NCBI GenBank assembly: GCA_013822345.1
Contig: PNKH01000085.1
Span: forward strand, 1-32,597
Origin: Isosphaera sp.
Lineage (GTDB): Bacteria; Planctomycetota; Planctomycetia; Gemmatales; Gemmataceae
Length of the DNA stretch: 32,597 nucleotides
Direction of reading: 5' to 3'
The notes under the pieces are model-generated. The model ran no database searches. It worked only from the letters and a program-made list of their open reading frames with translations, and was not told the origin of the DNA. This document shows positions 7,572-16,526 of this stretch, one piece after another (position 1 is the stretch's first letter; every line of letters starts with the position of its first letter). The position numbers and the translations under genes were made by a program.

Positions 7572-9473
7572 ATGACCAAACTGCTCCCCCGCATCAAGTC
7601 CCCGGCCGACCTGCACGGGCTCACGGACGAGCAACTGCAGGGGCTGACCCACGAGATCCGCGACGAGCTGATCCGGGTGCTCACCACCCGCCCGGCCCAC
7701 TTCGCGTCCAACCTCGGGGTGGTCGAGCTCTGCCTCGCCCTGCACCTCACCTTCGACTTCACCAAGGACCGGCTGATCTGGGACACCGGCCACCAGATCT
7801 ACCCGCAGAAGCTGATCACCGGCCGGTACGACCGGTTCCACACGATCCGCACCAAGGGCGGGCTGATGGGCTTCCCGCACCCCGGGGAGTCCCCGTTCGA
7901 CCTGTTCATGACCGGCCACGCCGGGTGCAGCGTGTCGACCGTCTCGGGGCTGAAGGCCGGGGACGACCTGCTCGGCCGCGGCGACCGCAAAGCCGTCGCG
8001 GTGATCGGGGACGGGGCCCTGCCGAGCGGGATCGTGTTCGAGGCGTTCAACAACATCGGCGGGATGGGCCAGGACGTGCTGGTCATCCTGAACGACAACA
8101 AGATGTCGATCTGCCCGCGGACCGGCGGCCTGGCCCGGTACCTGGACCAGTGCCGGATGACCGGGCTGTACCGCGGCGGGAAGCGGCGGCTGAACCAGCT
8201 CCTGAGCAACATCCCGGTCCTCGGGAGCATGGCCCAGTCCGCCCTGGAGCAGTTCCGGGACGGGCTGAAGGCGTTCCTGAAGGACGGGATGCTGTTCGAG
8301 GAGCTGGGGTTCCGGTACTTCGGCCCGGTCGACGGGCACGACCTGCCGGGGCTGCGGAAGATCCTCCGCGACCTGAAGGGGCAGAACGGCCCGCTGCTGC
8401 TGCACGTGTTCACCAACAAGGGGCACGGGGTCGCGCAGGCGGCCGACGACCCGGTCACGTACCACACCCCGCCGGTGTTCGAGGAGGTCGGCCCGGACCG
8501 GCACGTGGTGTCGTTCAAGAAGGGCGGCGGGAAGGGGTACACCGACGCGGTTAGCTTCGCCCTGCACGAGGCGATGCAGGACGACCCGAAGGTCGCCGTG
8601 CTGACCGCCGCGATGTGCCAGGGGAACAAGCTGGAGAAGGTGCGGGAGGACTTCCCGGACCGGTTCTTCGACGTCGGCATCTGCGAGAGCCACGCGGTCG
8701 CGTTCGCCGCCGGGATGGCCAAGGCCGGGATGAAGCCGGTCGTCGACATCTACTCGACGTTCCTGCAGCGGAGCTTCGACCAGGTGTTCCAGGAGGTGTG
8801 CCTGCAGAACCTGCCGGTGGTGTTCTGCATGGACCGGGCCGGGCTGACCGGGCCGGACGGCCCGACCCACCACGGGGCGTTCGATGTCCCGTACATGCGG
8901 CTGTTCCCGAACATGGCGAGCATGGCGCCCGGCGACGAGGCGGACGTCCGCCCGATGCTCCGGCTGGCCCTCGACCACGCCGGCCCGATCTCGATGCGGT
9001 ACCCGAAGGCGAACCTGGAGCTGGTGGCCCGCGAGCAGCCGGCGGCGCCGGTCGAGCTCGGCAAGGCCGAGGTGATTTCGTGGGGCGAGGACGGGTGCTT
9101 CGTGGCGTTCGGGACGCTGCTGTCGAACTGCGTGGCGGCGGCGAAGAAGTTGGCGGCCGAGGGGCTGAGCGTGGGCGTCATCAACGCCCGGTTCGTGAAG
9201 CCGCTCGACCGAGAGACGATCCTGCGGGCGGTCGAGACGCTGCCGCTGGTGGTGACGGTCGAGGAGGGGACGATCGAGGGCGGGTTCGGGTCGGCGGTGC
9301 TGGAGGCGGCGAACGCGGCCGGGGTGGACGCCCGGAACGTGGTCCGGTGCGGGCTGCCGGACCGGTTCGTCGAGCACGGGGACCGGAACGAGTTGCTCGC
9401 CGACTGCGGGCTCAGCCCGGAGAAGCTGGCCGCGGTGGTCCGGGCGCGCCGGGCCGTCGCCGTCGCCGGGTGA
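7572..9473 (+). CDS. dxs: 1-deoxy-D-xylulose-5-phosphate synthase, divergent motifs
   Basis: Dxs joins pyruvate and glyceraldehyde 3-phosphate with thiamine diphosphate, the first step of the MEP isoprenoid pathway. The protein has 633 residues, normal for the family. Seen in order: ASNLGVVEL, the TPP/Mg motif GDGALPSG...N with NDNKMSI, the substrate-binding GPVDGHD, and the pyrimidine domain with YSTFLQRSFDQVFQEV, MDRAGLTGPDGPTHHGAFD, and a C-terminal transketolase domain. The usual GIAEQHAV motif reads GICESHAV, keeping the catalytic Glu. The usual AMPGGTG-like segment reads AAMCQGNKL, and GHSSTSIS reads GHAGCSVS. ATG 7572 directly precedes the conserved TKLLPRIKSPADL; the upstream open frame is repeat DNA. 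A family B palindrome follows the stop by 7 nt. Confidence 0.93.
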   Translation: MTKLLPRIKSPADLHGLTDEQLQGLTHEIRDELIRVLTTRPAHFASNLGVVELCLALHLTFDFTKDRLIWDTGHQIYPQKLITGRYDRFHTIRTKGGLMGFPHPGESPFDLFMTGHAGCSVSTVSGLKAGDDLLGRGDRKAVAVIGDGALPSGIVFEAFNNIGGMGQDVLVILNDNKMSICPRTGGLARYLDQCRMTGLYRGGKRRLNQLLSNIPVLGSMAQSALEQFRDGLKAFLKDGMLFEELGFRYFGPVDGHDLPGLRKILRDLKGQNGPLLLHVFTNKGHGVAQAADDPVTYHTPPVFEEVGPDRHVVSFKKGGGKGYTDAVSFALHEAMQDDPKVAVLTAAMCQGNKLEKVREDFPDRFFDVGICESHAVAFAAGMAKAGMKPVVDIYSTFLQRSFDQVFQEVCLQNLPVVFCMDRAGLTGPDGPTHHGAFDVPYMRLFPNMASMAPGDEADVRPMLRLALDHAGPISMRYPKANLELVAREQPAAPVELGKAEVISWGEDGCFVAFGTLLSNCVAAAKKLAAEGLSVGVINARFVKPLDRETILRAVETLPLVVTVEEGTIEGGFGSAVLEAANAAGVDARNVVRCGLPDRFVEHGDRNELLADCGLSPEKLAAVVRARRAVAVAG

Positions 9474-9480
9474 CGCCTCC

Positions 9481-9541
9481 GTCCGACCCGGAAGCGTGAG
9501 CGACGGTCTTATCTCCCGTCGCTCACGCTTCCGGCTCGGAC
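9481..9541. repeat. Family B-like palindrome after dxs
   Basis: Arms of 26 bp at 9481-9506 and 9516-9541 have one mismatch; the inner 19 bp pair perfectly. It shares the gcgtgagcgac core with the two other family B copies but differs elsewhere, and those differences occur in both arms. The loop is 9 nt. It starts 7 nt after the dxs TGA. Downstream to 9643 the gap holds a TATCAT at 9602-9607 that could be a -10 for the next gene, without a clear -35. Confidence 0.88.
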
Positions 9542-9643
9542 CGTTCTCGCTGAAATCCCCCCGCCCGGCCGCCGTCTCACCTCCGGCGGGCGAAATCCCG
9601 CTATCATGTCTTGCCGGGTCTCGGTCGCACGCCGGGTGTCCGC

Positions 9644-10534
9644 ATGCCGTCCCGCCGCGGTGCCGTCCTGATCGTCGCCTTCTGGCTCGCCGTCACCGGG
9701 TACGTCGGGTACCGGGACGTGTGGCCGGTGGTGGCCGGGTCCGACCCGCCGGCGGTCGCCCTCGACCTGGCCGACGAGGCGGCCCGGAACGTCCCGGCCC
9801 GGTGGACCGTGTACCGGACCGTGTCCGGTCACAAGGTGAAGGCCGGCGGGCTCACCACCCGGACCACCTACGTCGAGGCCGACGACACCTTCCGGTTCAC
9901 CCACGAGTACCGCAACCTCCGGCTCGAGGTCGGCCCGCTGGGCGCGGTGTCCGTCCCGGAGTTCCGGACGGCCGTCCGGGTGACCCGCGGCGGCGACCTC
10001 CGGGAGCAGACCGCCGAGGGCCGGTTCGAGATCCTGGCCGGGGGGCTGAAGTTCGGCGAGGCGACCGTCCGGCTCGCCGGGGCGGTCGCCGACGGGTTGC
10101 TCTCCGCCGCGGTCGACGGGTCGTTCACCTTCGGCGGCGCGACCGAATCGCTGAGCCAGGTCCTCGACCCGGTCCCGGTCCCGGAGGGCCAGCCGCTGAC
10201 CGCGATGCAGCCGGTGCACCGGCTGACCGGGGTGCGGGCGGGCCGGCGGTGGGCGGTCCACGAGAGCGACCCGGTCGGGGACGCGATCAAGGCGGCGCTG
10301 AAGGCGAAGGGGATCAACCCGCCGGCCGGGCGGACCGGGCACCTGATCGGCGAGGTGTTGTCCGGCACCCAGCCGCTGGAGTGGAAGGGTCAGCCGGTCG
10401 CCTGCCGGGTGATCGACTACCGCCGGGCCGGCGTCTTGGAGGTGCGGACGTGGGTCCGCGACCCGGACGGGAAGGTGCTGAAGCAGGAGGCGTTCTACAA
10501 GGGCGAAACTCTGTCCGTCGAGCGCGACGAGTGA
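9644..10534 (+). CDS. Membrane-anchored hypothetical protein
   Basis: A 296-residue protein that I do not recognise. An N-terminal basic stretch (MPSRRG) and one hydrophobic segment (AVLIVAFWLAVTGYVGY, about 7-23) suggest an anchored protein with a periplasmic body; there is no lipobox Cys. The body is rich in alternating strands and has no catalytic motif I can name. The end reads VIDYRRAGVLEVRTWVRDPDGKVLKQEAFYKGE, suggesting a beta-barrel or LolA-like lipid-binding fold, which is speculation. ATG 9644 is preferred to an upstream TTG at 9611 because it opens directly into the signal anchor. An 8-bp hairpin follows at 10547, then an ABC transporter. Confidence 0.75.
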   Translation: MPSRRGAVLIVAFWLAVTGYVGYRDVWPVVAGSDPPAVALDLADEAARNVPARWTVYRTVSGHKVKAGGLTTRTTYVEADDTFRFTHEYRNLRLEVGPLGAVSVPEFRTAVRVTRGGDLREQTAEGRFEILAGGLKFGEATVRLAGAVADGLLSAAVDGSFTFGGATESLSQVLDPVPVPEGQPLTAMQPVHRLTGVRAGRRWAVHESDPVGDAIKAALKAKGINPPAGRTGHLIGEVLSGTQPLEWKGQPVACRVIDYRRAGVLEVRTWVRDPDGKVLKQEAFYKGETLSVERDE

Positions 10535-10546
10535 CCCCCGGTTAGC

Positions 10547-10565
10547 GACGCTTCGCAGAAGCGTC
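10547..10565. repeat. Short hairpin before the ABC ATPase gene
   Basis: Arms gacgcttc (10547-10554) and gaagcgtc (10558-10565) enclose a 3-nt loop. It begins 12 nt after the preceding stop codon and ends 12 nt before the ABC ATPase ATG, just upstream of its GGAG. It follows the same stop-proximal placement as the larger palindromes but is much smaller. Confidence 0.5.
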
Positions 10566-10577
10566 CGGAGCCGCCCC

Positions 10578-11312
10578 ATGATCGACCTGTCCGGCGTCAC
10601 CAAGTCTTACGGTCCGAAGGTCGCCGTGCACGGGCTGGACCTGCGGGTCCCGGCCGGCGAGCTGTTCGCGTTCCTCGGGCCGAACGGGGCCGGGAAGACG
10701 ACCACCATCAAGATGCTCTGCGGGCTGCTGTTCCCGACATCCGGGACGGTGCGGGTCGGCGGGTTCGACCTCCGCACCGACGGGGACCACGCCCGGGCGC
10801 TGATCAGCTACGTCCCGGACCAGCCGTTCCTGTACGAGAAGCTGACCGGCCGGGAGTTCCTGCAGTTCACGGCCGACCTGTACGCGATGCCGCCGGGGCG
10901 GGCGGCGGCGAAGATCGACGAGGTGATCGGGCTGTTCCGGCTGGACGAGTTCGTGGACGACCTGACGGAGCGGTACTCGCACGGGATGCGGCAGCGGACG
11001 GTGTTCGCCGCGGCGCTGGTGCACGAGCCGCGGCTCTTGATCGCGGACGAGCCGACGGTCGGGCTGGACCCGAAGAGCATCCGCGAGCTGAAGACGCTGC
11101 TGCGGCAGTTGGCCGACTGCGGGACGACGGTGTTCCTGAGCACGCACACCCTGGACATCGCGCAGGAGCTGGCGGACCGGATCGGGATCATCGACCGCGG
11201 CCGGCTCCTCGGGTGCGGGACGATGGCCGACCTGCGGAAGCAGGCGAGCATGGACGGGAACCTGGAAGACCTGTTCCTGGCGATCACCAAGGAAGAGGCA
11301 GCCGGGGTGTAG
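10578..11312 (+). CDS. ABC transporter ATP-binding protein
   Basis: A 244-residue nucleotide-binding subunit of an ABC-2-type exporter, working with the permease encoded next. Walker A is GPNGAGKTT at 34-42. The signature loop reads YSHGMRQR, the variant common in CcmA/DrrA-type exporters instead of LSGGQ. Walker B is LLIADEP near 152-158, followed by the D-loop GLDP and the switch His in STHTLD. The ATG follows GGAG with suitable spacing. The TAG stop (11310-11312) is part of a family A palindrome, which lies between it and the permease. The substrate cannot be told from sequence. Confidence 0.95.
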   Translation: MIDLSGVTKSYGPKVAVHGLDLRVPAGELFAFLGPNGAGKTTTIKMLCGLLFPTSGTVRVGGFDLRTDGDHARALISYVPDQPFLYEKLTGREFLQFTADLYAMPPGRAAAKIDEVIGLFRLDEFVDDLTERYSHGMRQRTVFAAALVHEPRLLIADEPTVGLDPKSIRELKTLLRQLADCGTTVFLSTHTLDIAQELADRIGIIDRGRLLGCGTMADLRKQASMDGNLEDLFLAITKEEAAGV

Positions 11313-11403
11313 GGTGGGCCGAGCCGGCGCCTCGCCGGCGAGTCCCACCTCCCCCGCCCGGTGGTGGGACTCGCCGGCGAGGCGCCGGCTCGGCCCACCC
11401 TAC
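11309..11403. repeat. Family A palindrome between ABC ATPase and permease
   Basis: Perfect 41-bp arms at 11309-11349 and 11363-11403 flank a 13-nt loop. The stop codon of the ATPase gene lies in the left arm (gTAGggtgggcc). Each arm also folds by itself: gtggg/cccac outside and gccggcg/cgccggc inside. It sits inside an apparent two-gene operon and ends 13 nt before the permease ATG. Other copies: 17507-17598 and 28286-28378. Confidence 0.93.
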
Positions 11404-11416
11404 GAGGTGCGATCCC

Positions 11417-13123
11417 ATGGGCACCGAACTCCCGCCCGTCGCCGACCAGGCGGGCCTGTTCCGCCGGCTCCGCGGCCGGCTCCTCCGCAACGGCCTGCGG
11501 GTCGCCCTGGAGCAGGGGCGGACCCGGCTCCTCACCCTCGCCGCCACCAGCGTCTTCGTCGCCGTCTTCACCTTCGCCGCCTCGAACTACCTGTTCAACC
11601 AGCTCGCCAAGGCGAACGTCCCGTTCAAGGGGATGATCGTCGAGGCCCTGTTCGACGTCCTGTTCTTCACCCTCGGGACGATGCTCGTCTTCTCCACCGG
11701 CCTCATCCTGTACGCCAGCCTGTTCACCAGCCCGGAGGCCCGATACCTGCTGAGCACGCCCGCCCGGGCGGACCGCGTGTTCGCCACCAAGTTCCAGGCC
11801 GCGGTCGGGTTCAGCTCGTGGGGGTTCGTCGTCCTCGGGGTGCCGATCTTCCTCGCCTACGGGCTGGCGTCCGGCGTCCCGTGGTACTTCTACGCCCTCC
11901 TCCCGGCGTACCTCCTCGGGTACGTCCTGCTGCCCGGGGCGGTGTCGGCGGCGCTGTGCCTCTTGCTCGTCCGGTACATGCCCGGGACGCGGCGGCAGTT
12001 CTTCCTCGCCGCCGGGGCGGTGCTGCTGGCGGTCGGCGGGGTGTGGGCGTACCAGGTGGCGGCCGGGCTGAAGAAGGGGTTCGTGACCGGCGGCCGCGAG
12101 CTGGACGACCTGGTCGGCCAGTTCGACCTGCTCCGGAGCCGGGCGACCCCGAGCCACTGGATGACCCGCGGGCTGATGGCCGCCGCCCGGGGCGACCCGA
12201 CCGGGGCCCTGGTCCCGCTCGCCCAGGTGTGGAGCAACGGGCTGCTCGCGTACCTGCTCGCCGCGTGGCTCGCCGCCCGGGTGTACCGGTCCGCCTACGA
12301 CCGGGTCGCCGGCGGCGGGGGCCGGAAGCGGGTGTACGGGGCGAGCGCCCTCGACCGGGTGATGGGCGGGCTGGTGTTCTACCTCGCCCGGCCGACCCGG
12401 GTGCTGGTGGTGAAGGACTTCCGCACCTTCCGCCGCGACCCGACCCAGTGGGCGGTGCTGCTCCTGTTCGGGGTGCTGATGCTGCTCGCCGCCGGCAACC
12501 TGCGGCAGTACTACTCGGCCGGGCTGGCGGTGCTGGACGCGTACGCGGTGAGCCTGATGAACCTGTGGGGGACGGCGATCCTGCTGTGCGCCGGGCTGAG
12601 CCGGTTCGTCTTCCCGCTCATCAGCCTGGAGGGGCGGAAGTTCTGGATCCTCGGGCTGACGCCGGTCAGCCGGGACCAGCTGCTGTGGGGGAAGTTCGCG
12701 TTCGCCGCGACCGGGTCGGTGGTCGTCGCCGAGGGGCTGATCCTGGTCAGCGACCTGGTGCTCGGGCTGCCGTGGGAGGGCGTTGTGCTGCACGCCCTGG
12801 TGGTGGCGGTGGTGGCCGTCGGGCTGAGCGGGATGAACGTCGGGCTCGGGGCGTACCTGCCGACGTTCCGGGAGACCGACCCGTCGAAGATCGTGGTCGG
12901 GTTCGGCGGGACGGTGAACATGGTGGCCGGGCTGGGCTATCTGGTGGTGGTGATCGGGGTGATGGCGGTCCCGTTCCACGCGGCGCAGATGACGCGGGTG
13001 GCCGGCGGGACCGCGAACCCGTTGCTGTACGCCGGGGTGCCGGTCGGGGTGGCGGTCGGGCTGGCGGCGGCGGTGCTGCCGCTGCGGGCCGGGGCCCGGG
13101 CGCTGCGGCGGATGGAGTTCTGA
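11417..13123 (+). CDS. ABC exporter permease subunit
   Basis: A 568-residue polytopic membrane protein, probably the membrane partner of the preceding ATPase. About a dozen hydrophobic segments are visible, in two groups separated by a hydrophilic region near 215-330. The layout resembles the 'putative ABC exporter' permeases with two fused halves (family knowledge, not searched). After the second group's first segments the phrase LEGRKFWILGLTPVSRDQLLWGKF appears, typical of these proteins. ATG 11417 starts immediately after the family A palindrome; the longer open frame upstream is repeat DNA and the ATPase gene in another frame. The gap after it to 13217 has only GC-rich sequence with a small ccgc/gcgg hairpin. 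Confidence 0.85.
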   Translation: MGTELPPVADQAGLFRRLRGRLLRNGLRVALEQGRTRLLTLAATSVFVAVFTFAASNYLFNQLAKANVPFKGMIVEALFDVLFFTLGTMLVFSTGLILYASLFTSPEARYLLSTPARADRVFATKFQAAVGFSSWGFVVLGVPIFLAYGLASGVPWYFYALLPAYLLGYVLLPGAVSAALCLLLVRYMPGTRRQFFLAAGAVLLAVGGVWAYQVAAGLKKGFVTGGRELDDLVGQFDLLRSRATPSHWMTRGLMAAARGDPTGALVPLAQVWSNGLLAYLLAAWLAARVYRSAYDRVAGGGGRKRVYGASALDRVMGGLVFYLARPTRVLVVKDFRTFRRDPTQWAVLLLFGVLMLLAAGNLRQYYSAGLAVLDAYAVSLMNLWGTAILLCAGLSRFVFPLISLEGRKFWILGLTPVSRDQLLWGKFAFAATGSVVVAEGLILVSDLVLGLPWEGVVLHALVVAVVAVGLSGMNVGLGAYLPTFRETDPSKIVVGFGGTVNMVAGLGYLVVVIGVMAVPFHAAQMTRVAGGTANPLLYAGVPVGVAVGLAAAVLPLRAGARALRRMEF

Positions 13124-13217
13124 CCCGGCGTCGGGGCTTTCCCGCGCCCGCCCCGGCCGGCCGGGCGGCGGTACGGGCTTCGCAACACCCCCCCGCGGCG
13201 GGGGACGCCAACCGGCC

Positions 13218-13247
13218 TCGACACGGCGGCGGAAAATAGGGTACTAT
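13218..13247 (+). promoter_or_regulatory. Possible promoter of the LCCL-like protein gene
   Basis: TCGACA (13218-13223, 5 of 6 consensus positions) and TACTAT (13242-13247, 4 of 6) are 18 bp apart. The -10 lies in an AT-rich patch (gaaaatagggtactatatctat) that stands out in this 70% GC sequence. The predicted leader to ATG 13325 is about 70 nt. Confidence 0.45.
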
Positions 13248-13324
13248 ATCTATCGACCCCCCTCCCCGCAAGGATGCGGTCACGTCCCTCTCAACGGAGT
13301 TCCCTTTCACCGGAGGGCATCCCC

Positions 13325-14272
13325 ATGCCCGTCTCTCGGCTGCTCGCCCTGACCGTCCCGGCCGTCCTGTCCGCCGCCGCGCTCGCCGCCCCCGACCGGG
13401 CCTCGCCCGAACCGACCCGCCCGCCCGCCGGCCTCGACGCCGAGGTGCGGTGCGTCGACGACAGCACCCTGAAGCTCAAGCTCCTCGACGACAAGCTCGA
13501 ACTCGTCACCAAATACGGGCCCCTGCAGGTCAGCGTGGCCGACGTCCGGCGGATCGAGTTCGCCCACCGGTGCCCGCCGGAGGTGGCCGAGCAGATCGCG
13601 GTCGCGGTGTCCAAGCTCGGGCACCCCGACTTCGCCGTCCGGGAGCGGGCGACGGCCGACCTGAAGGGGCACCGGGAGCGGGCGTACCCGTTCCTGCTCC
13701 GGGCGGTGAAGCACGAGGACCCGGAGGTGAGCCGGCGGGCGGACGAGGCGGCCAAGGCGATCCAGGCCCGGGTCCCGGCCGCCCTCCTGGACGGGCGGGA
13801 GAACGACGTGGTCCACACCGAGGACTCGAAGCTCAGCGGGAAGCTGACGGCCCAGAGCCTGCGGGTGCGGACCGGGATGTTCGGGGAGCAGGTGCTGAAG
13901 CTGGCCGACCTGCGGACCCTCCGGACCGGGGCCGGGGCGTCGGCCGACGAACTCGCCGCGGCGGCCCCGGCCCCGGCCACGCTGGCCGCGTACCAGCAGC
14001 AGTACGGGAAGGAGCTGGTGTTCACCGTCACCGGCGGGGCGCCGGCGAACGGGCAGCAGGCCGGGGTGTGGGGGACGGACATCTACACCCTGGACTCGAA
14101 CCTGGCCCTGGCCGCGGTCCACGCCGGGCTGGCGAAGCCGGGCGAGGCGGTGGCGGTGCGGGTGCGGGTGGTCCAGTCCCCGCCGCAGTTCGTCGCCGGG
14201 TCCCGCCACGGGGTGAACTCGAACGCCTACGCCCACTACCCGGCCGGCGGGTTCGAGTTCGTCCGGAAGTGA
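13325..14272 (+). CDS. Secreted HEAT-like and LCCL-like domain protein
   Basis: A 315-residue exported protein of unknown function. A signal peptide (MPVSRLLALTVPAVLSAAALA) ends near residue 21-22. Residues about 95-150 look like a HEAT-type helical repeat (HPDFAVRERATADL, YPFLLRAVKHEDPEVSRRADEA), a common planctomycete element. The C-terminal part, about 218-315, has the LCCL signature GVWGTDIYTLDSNLALAAVHAGL followed by KPGEAVAVRVRVV; LCCL domains are thought to bind ligands or lipids outside the cell. The ATG follows GGAGG (13312-13316) with 8 nt spacing. A palindrome lies 5 nt after the stop, between this gene and the convergent gene. Confidence 0.82.
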   Translation: MPVSRLLALTVPAVLSAAALAAPDRASPEPTRPPAGLDAEVRCVDDSTLKLKLLDDKLELVTKYGPLQVSVADVRRIEFAHRCPPEVAEQIAVAVSKLGHPDFAVRERATADLKGHRERAYPFLLRAVKHEDPEVSRRADEAAKAIQARVPAALLDGRENDVVHTEDSKLSGKLTAQSLRVRTGMFGEQVLKLADLRTLRTGAGASADELAAAAPAPATLAAYQQQYGKELVFTVTGGAPANGQQAGVWGTDIYTLDSNLALAAVHAGLAKPGEAVAVRVRVVQSPPQFVAGSRHGVNSNAYAHYPAGGFEFVRK

Positions 14273-14277
14273 CTTTC

Positions 14278-14329
14278 CGCCGCTTGCGGCGTTGCGGGTA
14301 GCGCAGCGCCCGCAACGCCGCAAGCGGCG
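14278..14329. repeat. Palindrome between two convergent genes
   Basis: Perfect 21-bp arms at 14278-14298 and 14309-14329 flank a 10-nt loop. It fills nearly the whole gap between the LCCL-like gene stop (14272) and the stop of the convergent gene (14332). A two-way terminator is a natural reading, though there is no T-run on either strand. Confidence 0.9.
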
Positions 14330-14331
14330 AA

Positions 14332-16491
14332 CTACTTGACCAACTCGTTGAGCGTGTAGTACGCCTCGGGGTGGAGCACCTTCTCCCCGCCGGCGGCGGT
14401 CACGCCCTCGACCCGGATCTCGTACACCCGCCCCTTCCGCAGCCCGGCCACCGGCACCGACAGCACCGTCCCGTCGGCCGACAGCGTCGCCGCCCCGACC
14501 GCCTCCGCCCGGACGTCCGTCTCCGGCGACCCGTAGTTCTTGAAGTAGACGTAGGTGTGCGACCCGACCGACACCGGCTTCGCCCCGAGCGACGCCCGGT
14601 CCACCGGCCTGGTGAACGCCACGTCGAACCCGTCCCGGGTCAGCGCGACGTGGTGGATCTCGAACGGGACGGTGCCGCCGTAGCTGATCCGCTGCAGGCC
14701 GAACGGCTTCCCGCCGAGCGACCCCCACCCGCGGTTCGTCTGCCCGACCATCAGGCTCCCGTCCGGGGCGAAGCACAGCCGGTTCACCCCGCACTGCAGC
14801 CCGGAGCGGAACGGGAAGCACGCCCCCTGGTACACGCCGTTCACCTTCTCCAGCGCCACCCGCATCACGCACGAGTTCGTCTGGTCGCCGACGAACGCCT
14901 GCCCGGCGAACGGCCCGAACTTCCCGCCGGTGGTGTCCCACACCGGCTCGCTCGCGCTCTTCCCCATCCGACCGTACGGGAACCAGACGCACGGCGGGTC
15001 GACGTCCGGGTAAGCCGGGGCCGGCGCTGCCCACCGGACGAACCGCCCGACCCCGTTCCACTTCCTCTGCCCCGGCACCGTCCCGTCGTACCACATCCCG
15101 CTCGCCACCTGGTCCGACACCGACCCGGCGAACGGCGAGTCTTTCACCCACCGGAGCGGGGCCTGATGCCCGTAGAACCTCCCCTTCCGGATGTGCTGCA
15201 TCTTGTTCGTCGCCACCCACTCGCCCTGGTTGTCGCAGTAGAACAGGTCGCCGTCGGGGGAGAAGTTGACCCCGTTCGGGGACCGCAGCCCGTACGCCCA
15301 CGGCTCCATCCCGCCGGTCTTCGGGTCGACCTTCACGCACCACCCGCGCCACGGGGCCTTCGCCTGGTCCCCGCCGCCGAACCCGACGTTCAGGGTGACG
15401 AAGAAGTTGCCGTCCCGGTCGCGGGCCGGGCCGAACGCGTACTCGTGGTAGTCGCCGGACACGCCCCACTTGTCGCACACCGTGGCGAACCCGTCCGCCG
15501 CCCCGTCCCCGTCCGCGTCGGTCAGCTTGGTCAGCTCCGGCCGCTGGACGACGTACACGGTCTTGTCGTCCTGCACCCACAGCCCGAGCGCCTCGTGCAG
15601 CCCGGTGGCGAACCGGGTCACCTTCGCGTCGGCCTCGCCGGTCGTCGGGTTGTGGACCAGCCACACGTCGCCGCGGCGGGTGCAGGCGAGGAGCTTGCCG
15701 TCCGGACGGAACCCGAGCCCGCCGGCCTCCAGGACGCAGTCGGCCGGCAGGTTCAGGGTGTTCACCGGGTAGAACTTCGCCTCGGCGGCCGAGTCCCGGC
15801 CGATCGCGGCCGCGACCGCCGGCGGCGGGAAGTCGCGCTCGAGCCGCTTCCGGATCGACTCGGTCAGGACGGCCGGCAGCTCGGCCGGGTGGGCGTACAC
15901 CGCCCACTCGCCGGCCTCCTGGCACACCTTCACGAGCAGCTCGTTCTTCCCCGCCTTGATGTCCACCTCGACGAAATCCTGGTCGGCGGCCGCCCCGCGG
16001 ACGTGCGGCTCGTGCAAGACCCGCTTGCCGTTGACGAACACGCTCAGGGTGTCGTCGCTGCCGAACGAGAGCTTCCACTTGAACGCGACCGGCGACTCGA
16101 ACGCGTGGTACAGGTAGACGACCGCGTCGCGCTTCGTCCCGGGGTACAGGTTGATGAGGTTGACCACCTTGCCCGGGGCGAACCCCTTGAACTCCTGCCA
16201 CCCGACCTGCTTGCCGCCCTTGCCGGGGTACGTCGCCTTCAGGTCGACGCCCTTCTCCGGGCCGTAGGCGGCGTCGAACCCGGCCTTGCCGGCGTTGTCG
16301 AACGGCCCGGCGTGGTGCCAGGTGCCTTCGAGGTTCGGCAGCCCGAACGACGCGAGGGTGGCCCGGATCGAGTCATTCCGGTTCCCCTTGTTGACGTACT
16401 CGCCCTTGAGCGCTGGTTGCTTCGGCTGCTGGGCCACGAGGGGAACGGCCGCGGCGAGTGCGACGGCGAGGGCGATGCGGGGGAGGGGCAT
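14332..16491 (-). CDS. Secreted beta-propeller protein with sugar-binding-like N-domain
   Basis: A 719-residue exported protein resembling planctomycete membrane-bound dehydrogenase/propeller proteins found with haem proteins. A signal peptide (MPLPRIALAVALAAAVPLVAQQ) opens it. Residues about 35-190 form a PA14/galactose-binding-like domain (FGSDDTLSVFVNGKRV, IKAGKNELLVKV). From about 255 a propeller follows, with repeats such as AGGLGFRPDGKLLACTRRGDVW, PNGVNFSPDGDLFYCDNQGEW and NRLCFAPDGSLMVGQTNRGW. A C-terminal Ig-like domain ends at LNELVK. No CxxCH is present. ATG 16524 would add 11 residues and is possible; neither start has a clear Shine-Dalgarno. The substrate is unknown; sugar or alcohol dehydrogenation is only suggested by the family. 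Confidence 0.8.
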   Translation of the reverse strand: MPLPRIALAVALAAAVPLVAQQPKQPALKGEYVNKGNRNDSIRATLASFGLPNLEGTWHHAGPFDNAGKAGFDAAYGPEKGVDLKATYPGKGGKQVGWQEFKGFAPGKVVNLINLYPGTKRDAVVYLYHAFESPVAFKWKLSFGSDDTLSVFVNGKRVLHEPHVRGAAADQDFVEVDIKAGKNELLVKVCQEAGEWAVYAHPAELPAVLTESIRKRLERDFPPPAVAAAIGRDSAAEAKFYPVNTLNLPADCVLEAGGLGFRPDGKLLACTRRGDVWLVHNPTTGEADAKVTRFATGLHEALGLWVQDDKTVYVVQRPELTKLTDADGDGAADGFATVCDKWGVSGDYHEYAFGPARDRDGNFFVTLNVGFGGGDQAKAPWRGWCVKVDPKTGGMEPWAYGLRSPNGVNFSPDGDLFYCDNQGEWVATNKMQHIRKGRFYGHQAPLRWVKDSPFAGSVSDQVASGMWYDGTVPGQRKWNGVGRFVRWAAPAPAYPDVDPPCVWFPYGRMGKSASEPVWDTTGGKFGPFAGQAFVGDQTNSCVMRVALEKVNGVYQGACFPFRSGLQCGVNRLCFAPDGSLMVGQTNRGWGSLGGKPFGLQRISYGGTVPFEIHHVALTRDGFDVAFTRPVDRASLGAKPVSVGSHTYVYFKNYGSPETDVRAEAVGAATLSADGTVLSVPVAGLRKGRVYEIRVEGVTAAGGEKVLHPEAYYTLNELVK

Positions 16492-16526
16492 GGGGTGCCG
16501 AGACCGGGCGGGGTGGTGGGTCATCT

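Noticed and set aside
7527-9377. A 616-codon open frame antisense to dxs
   Set aside because: Composition typical of a shadow frame; dxs on the other strand has clear motifs throughout.
10808-12979. A 723-codon open frame antisense to the ABC transporter genes
   Set aside because: It spans two real genes and a palindrome, and has no domain signal.
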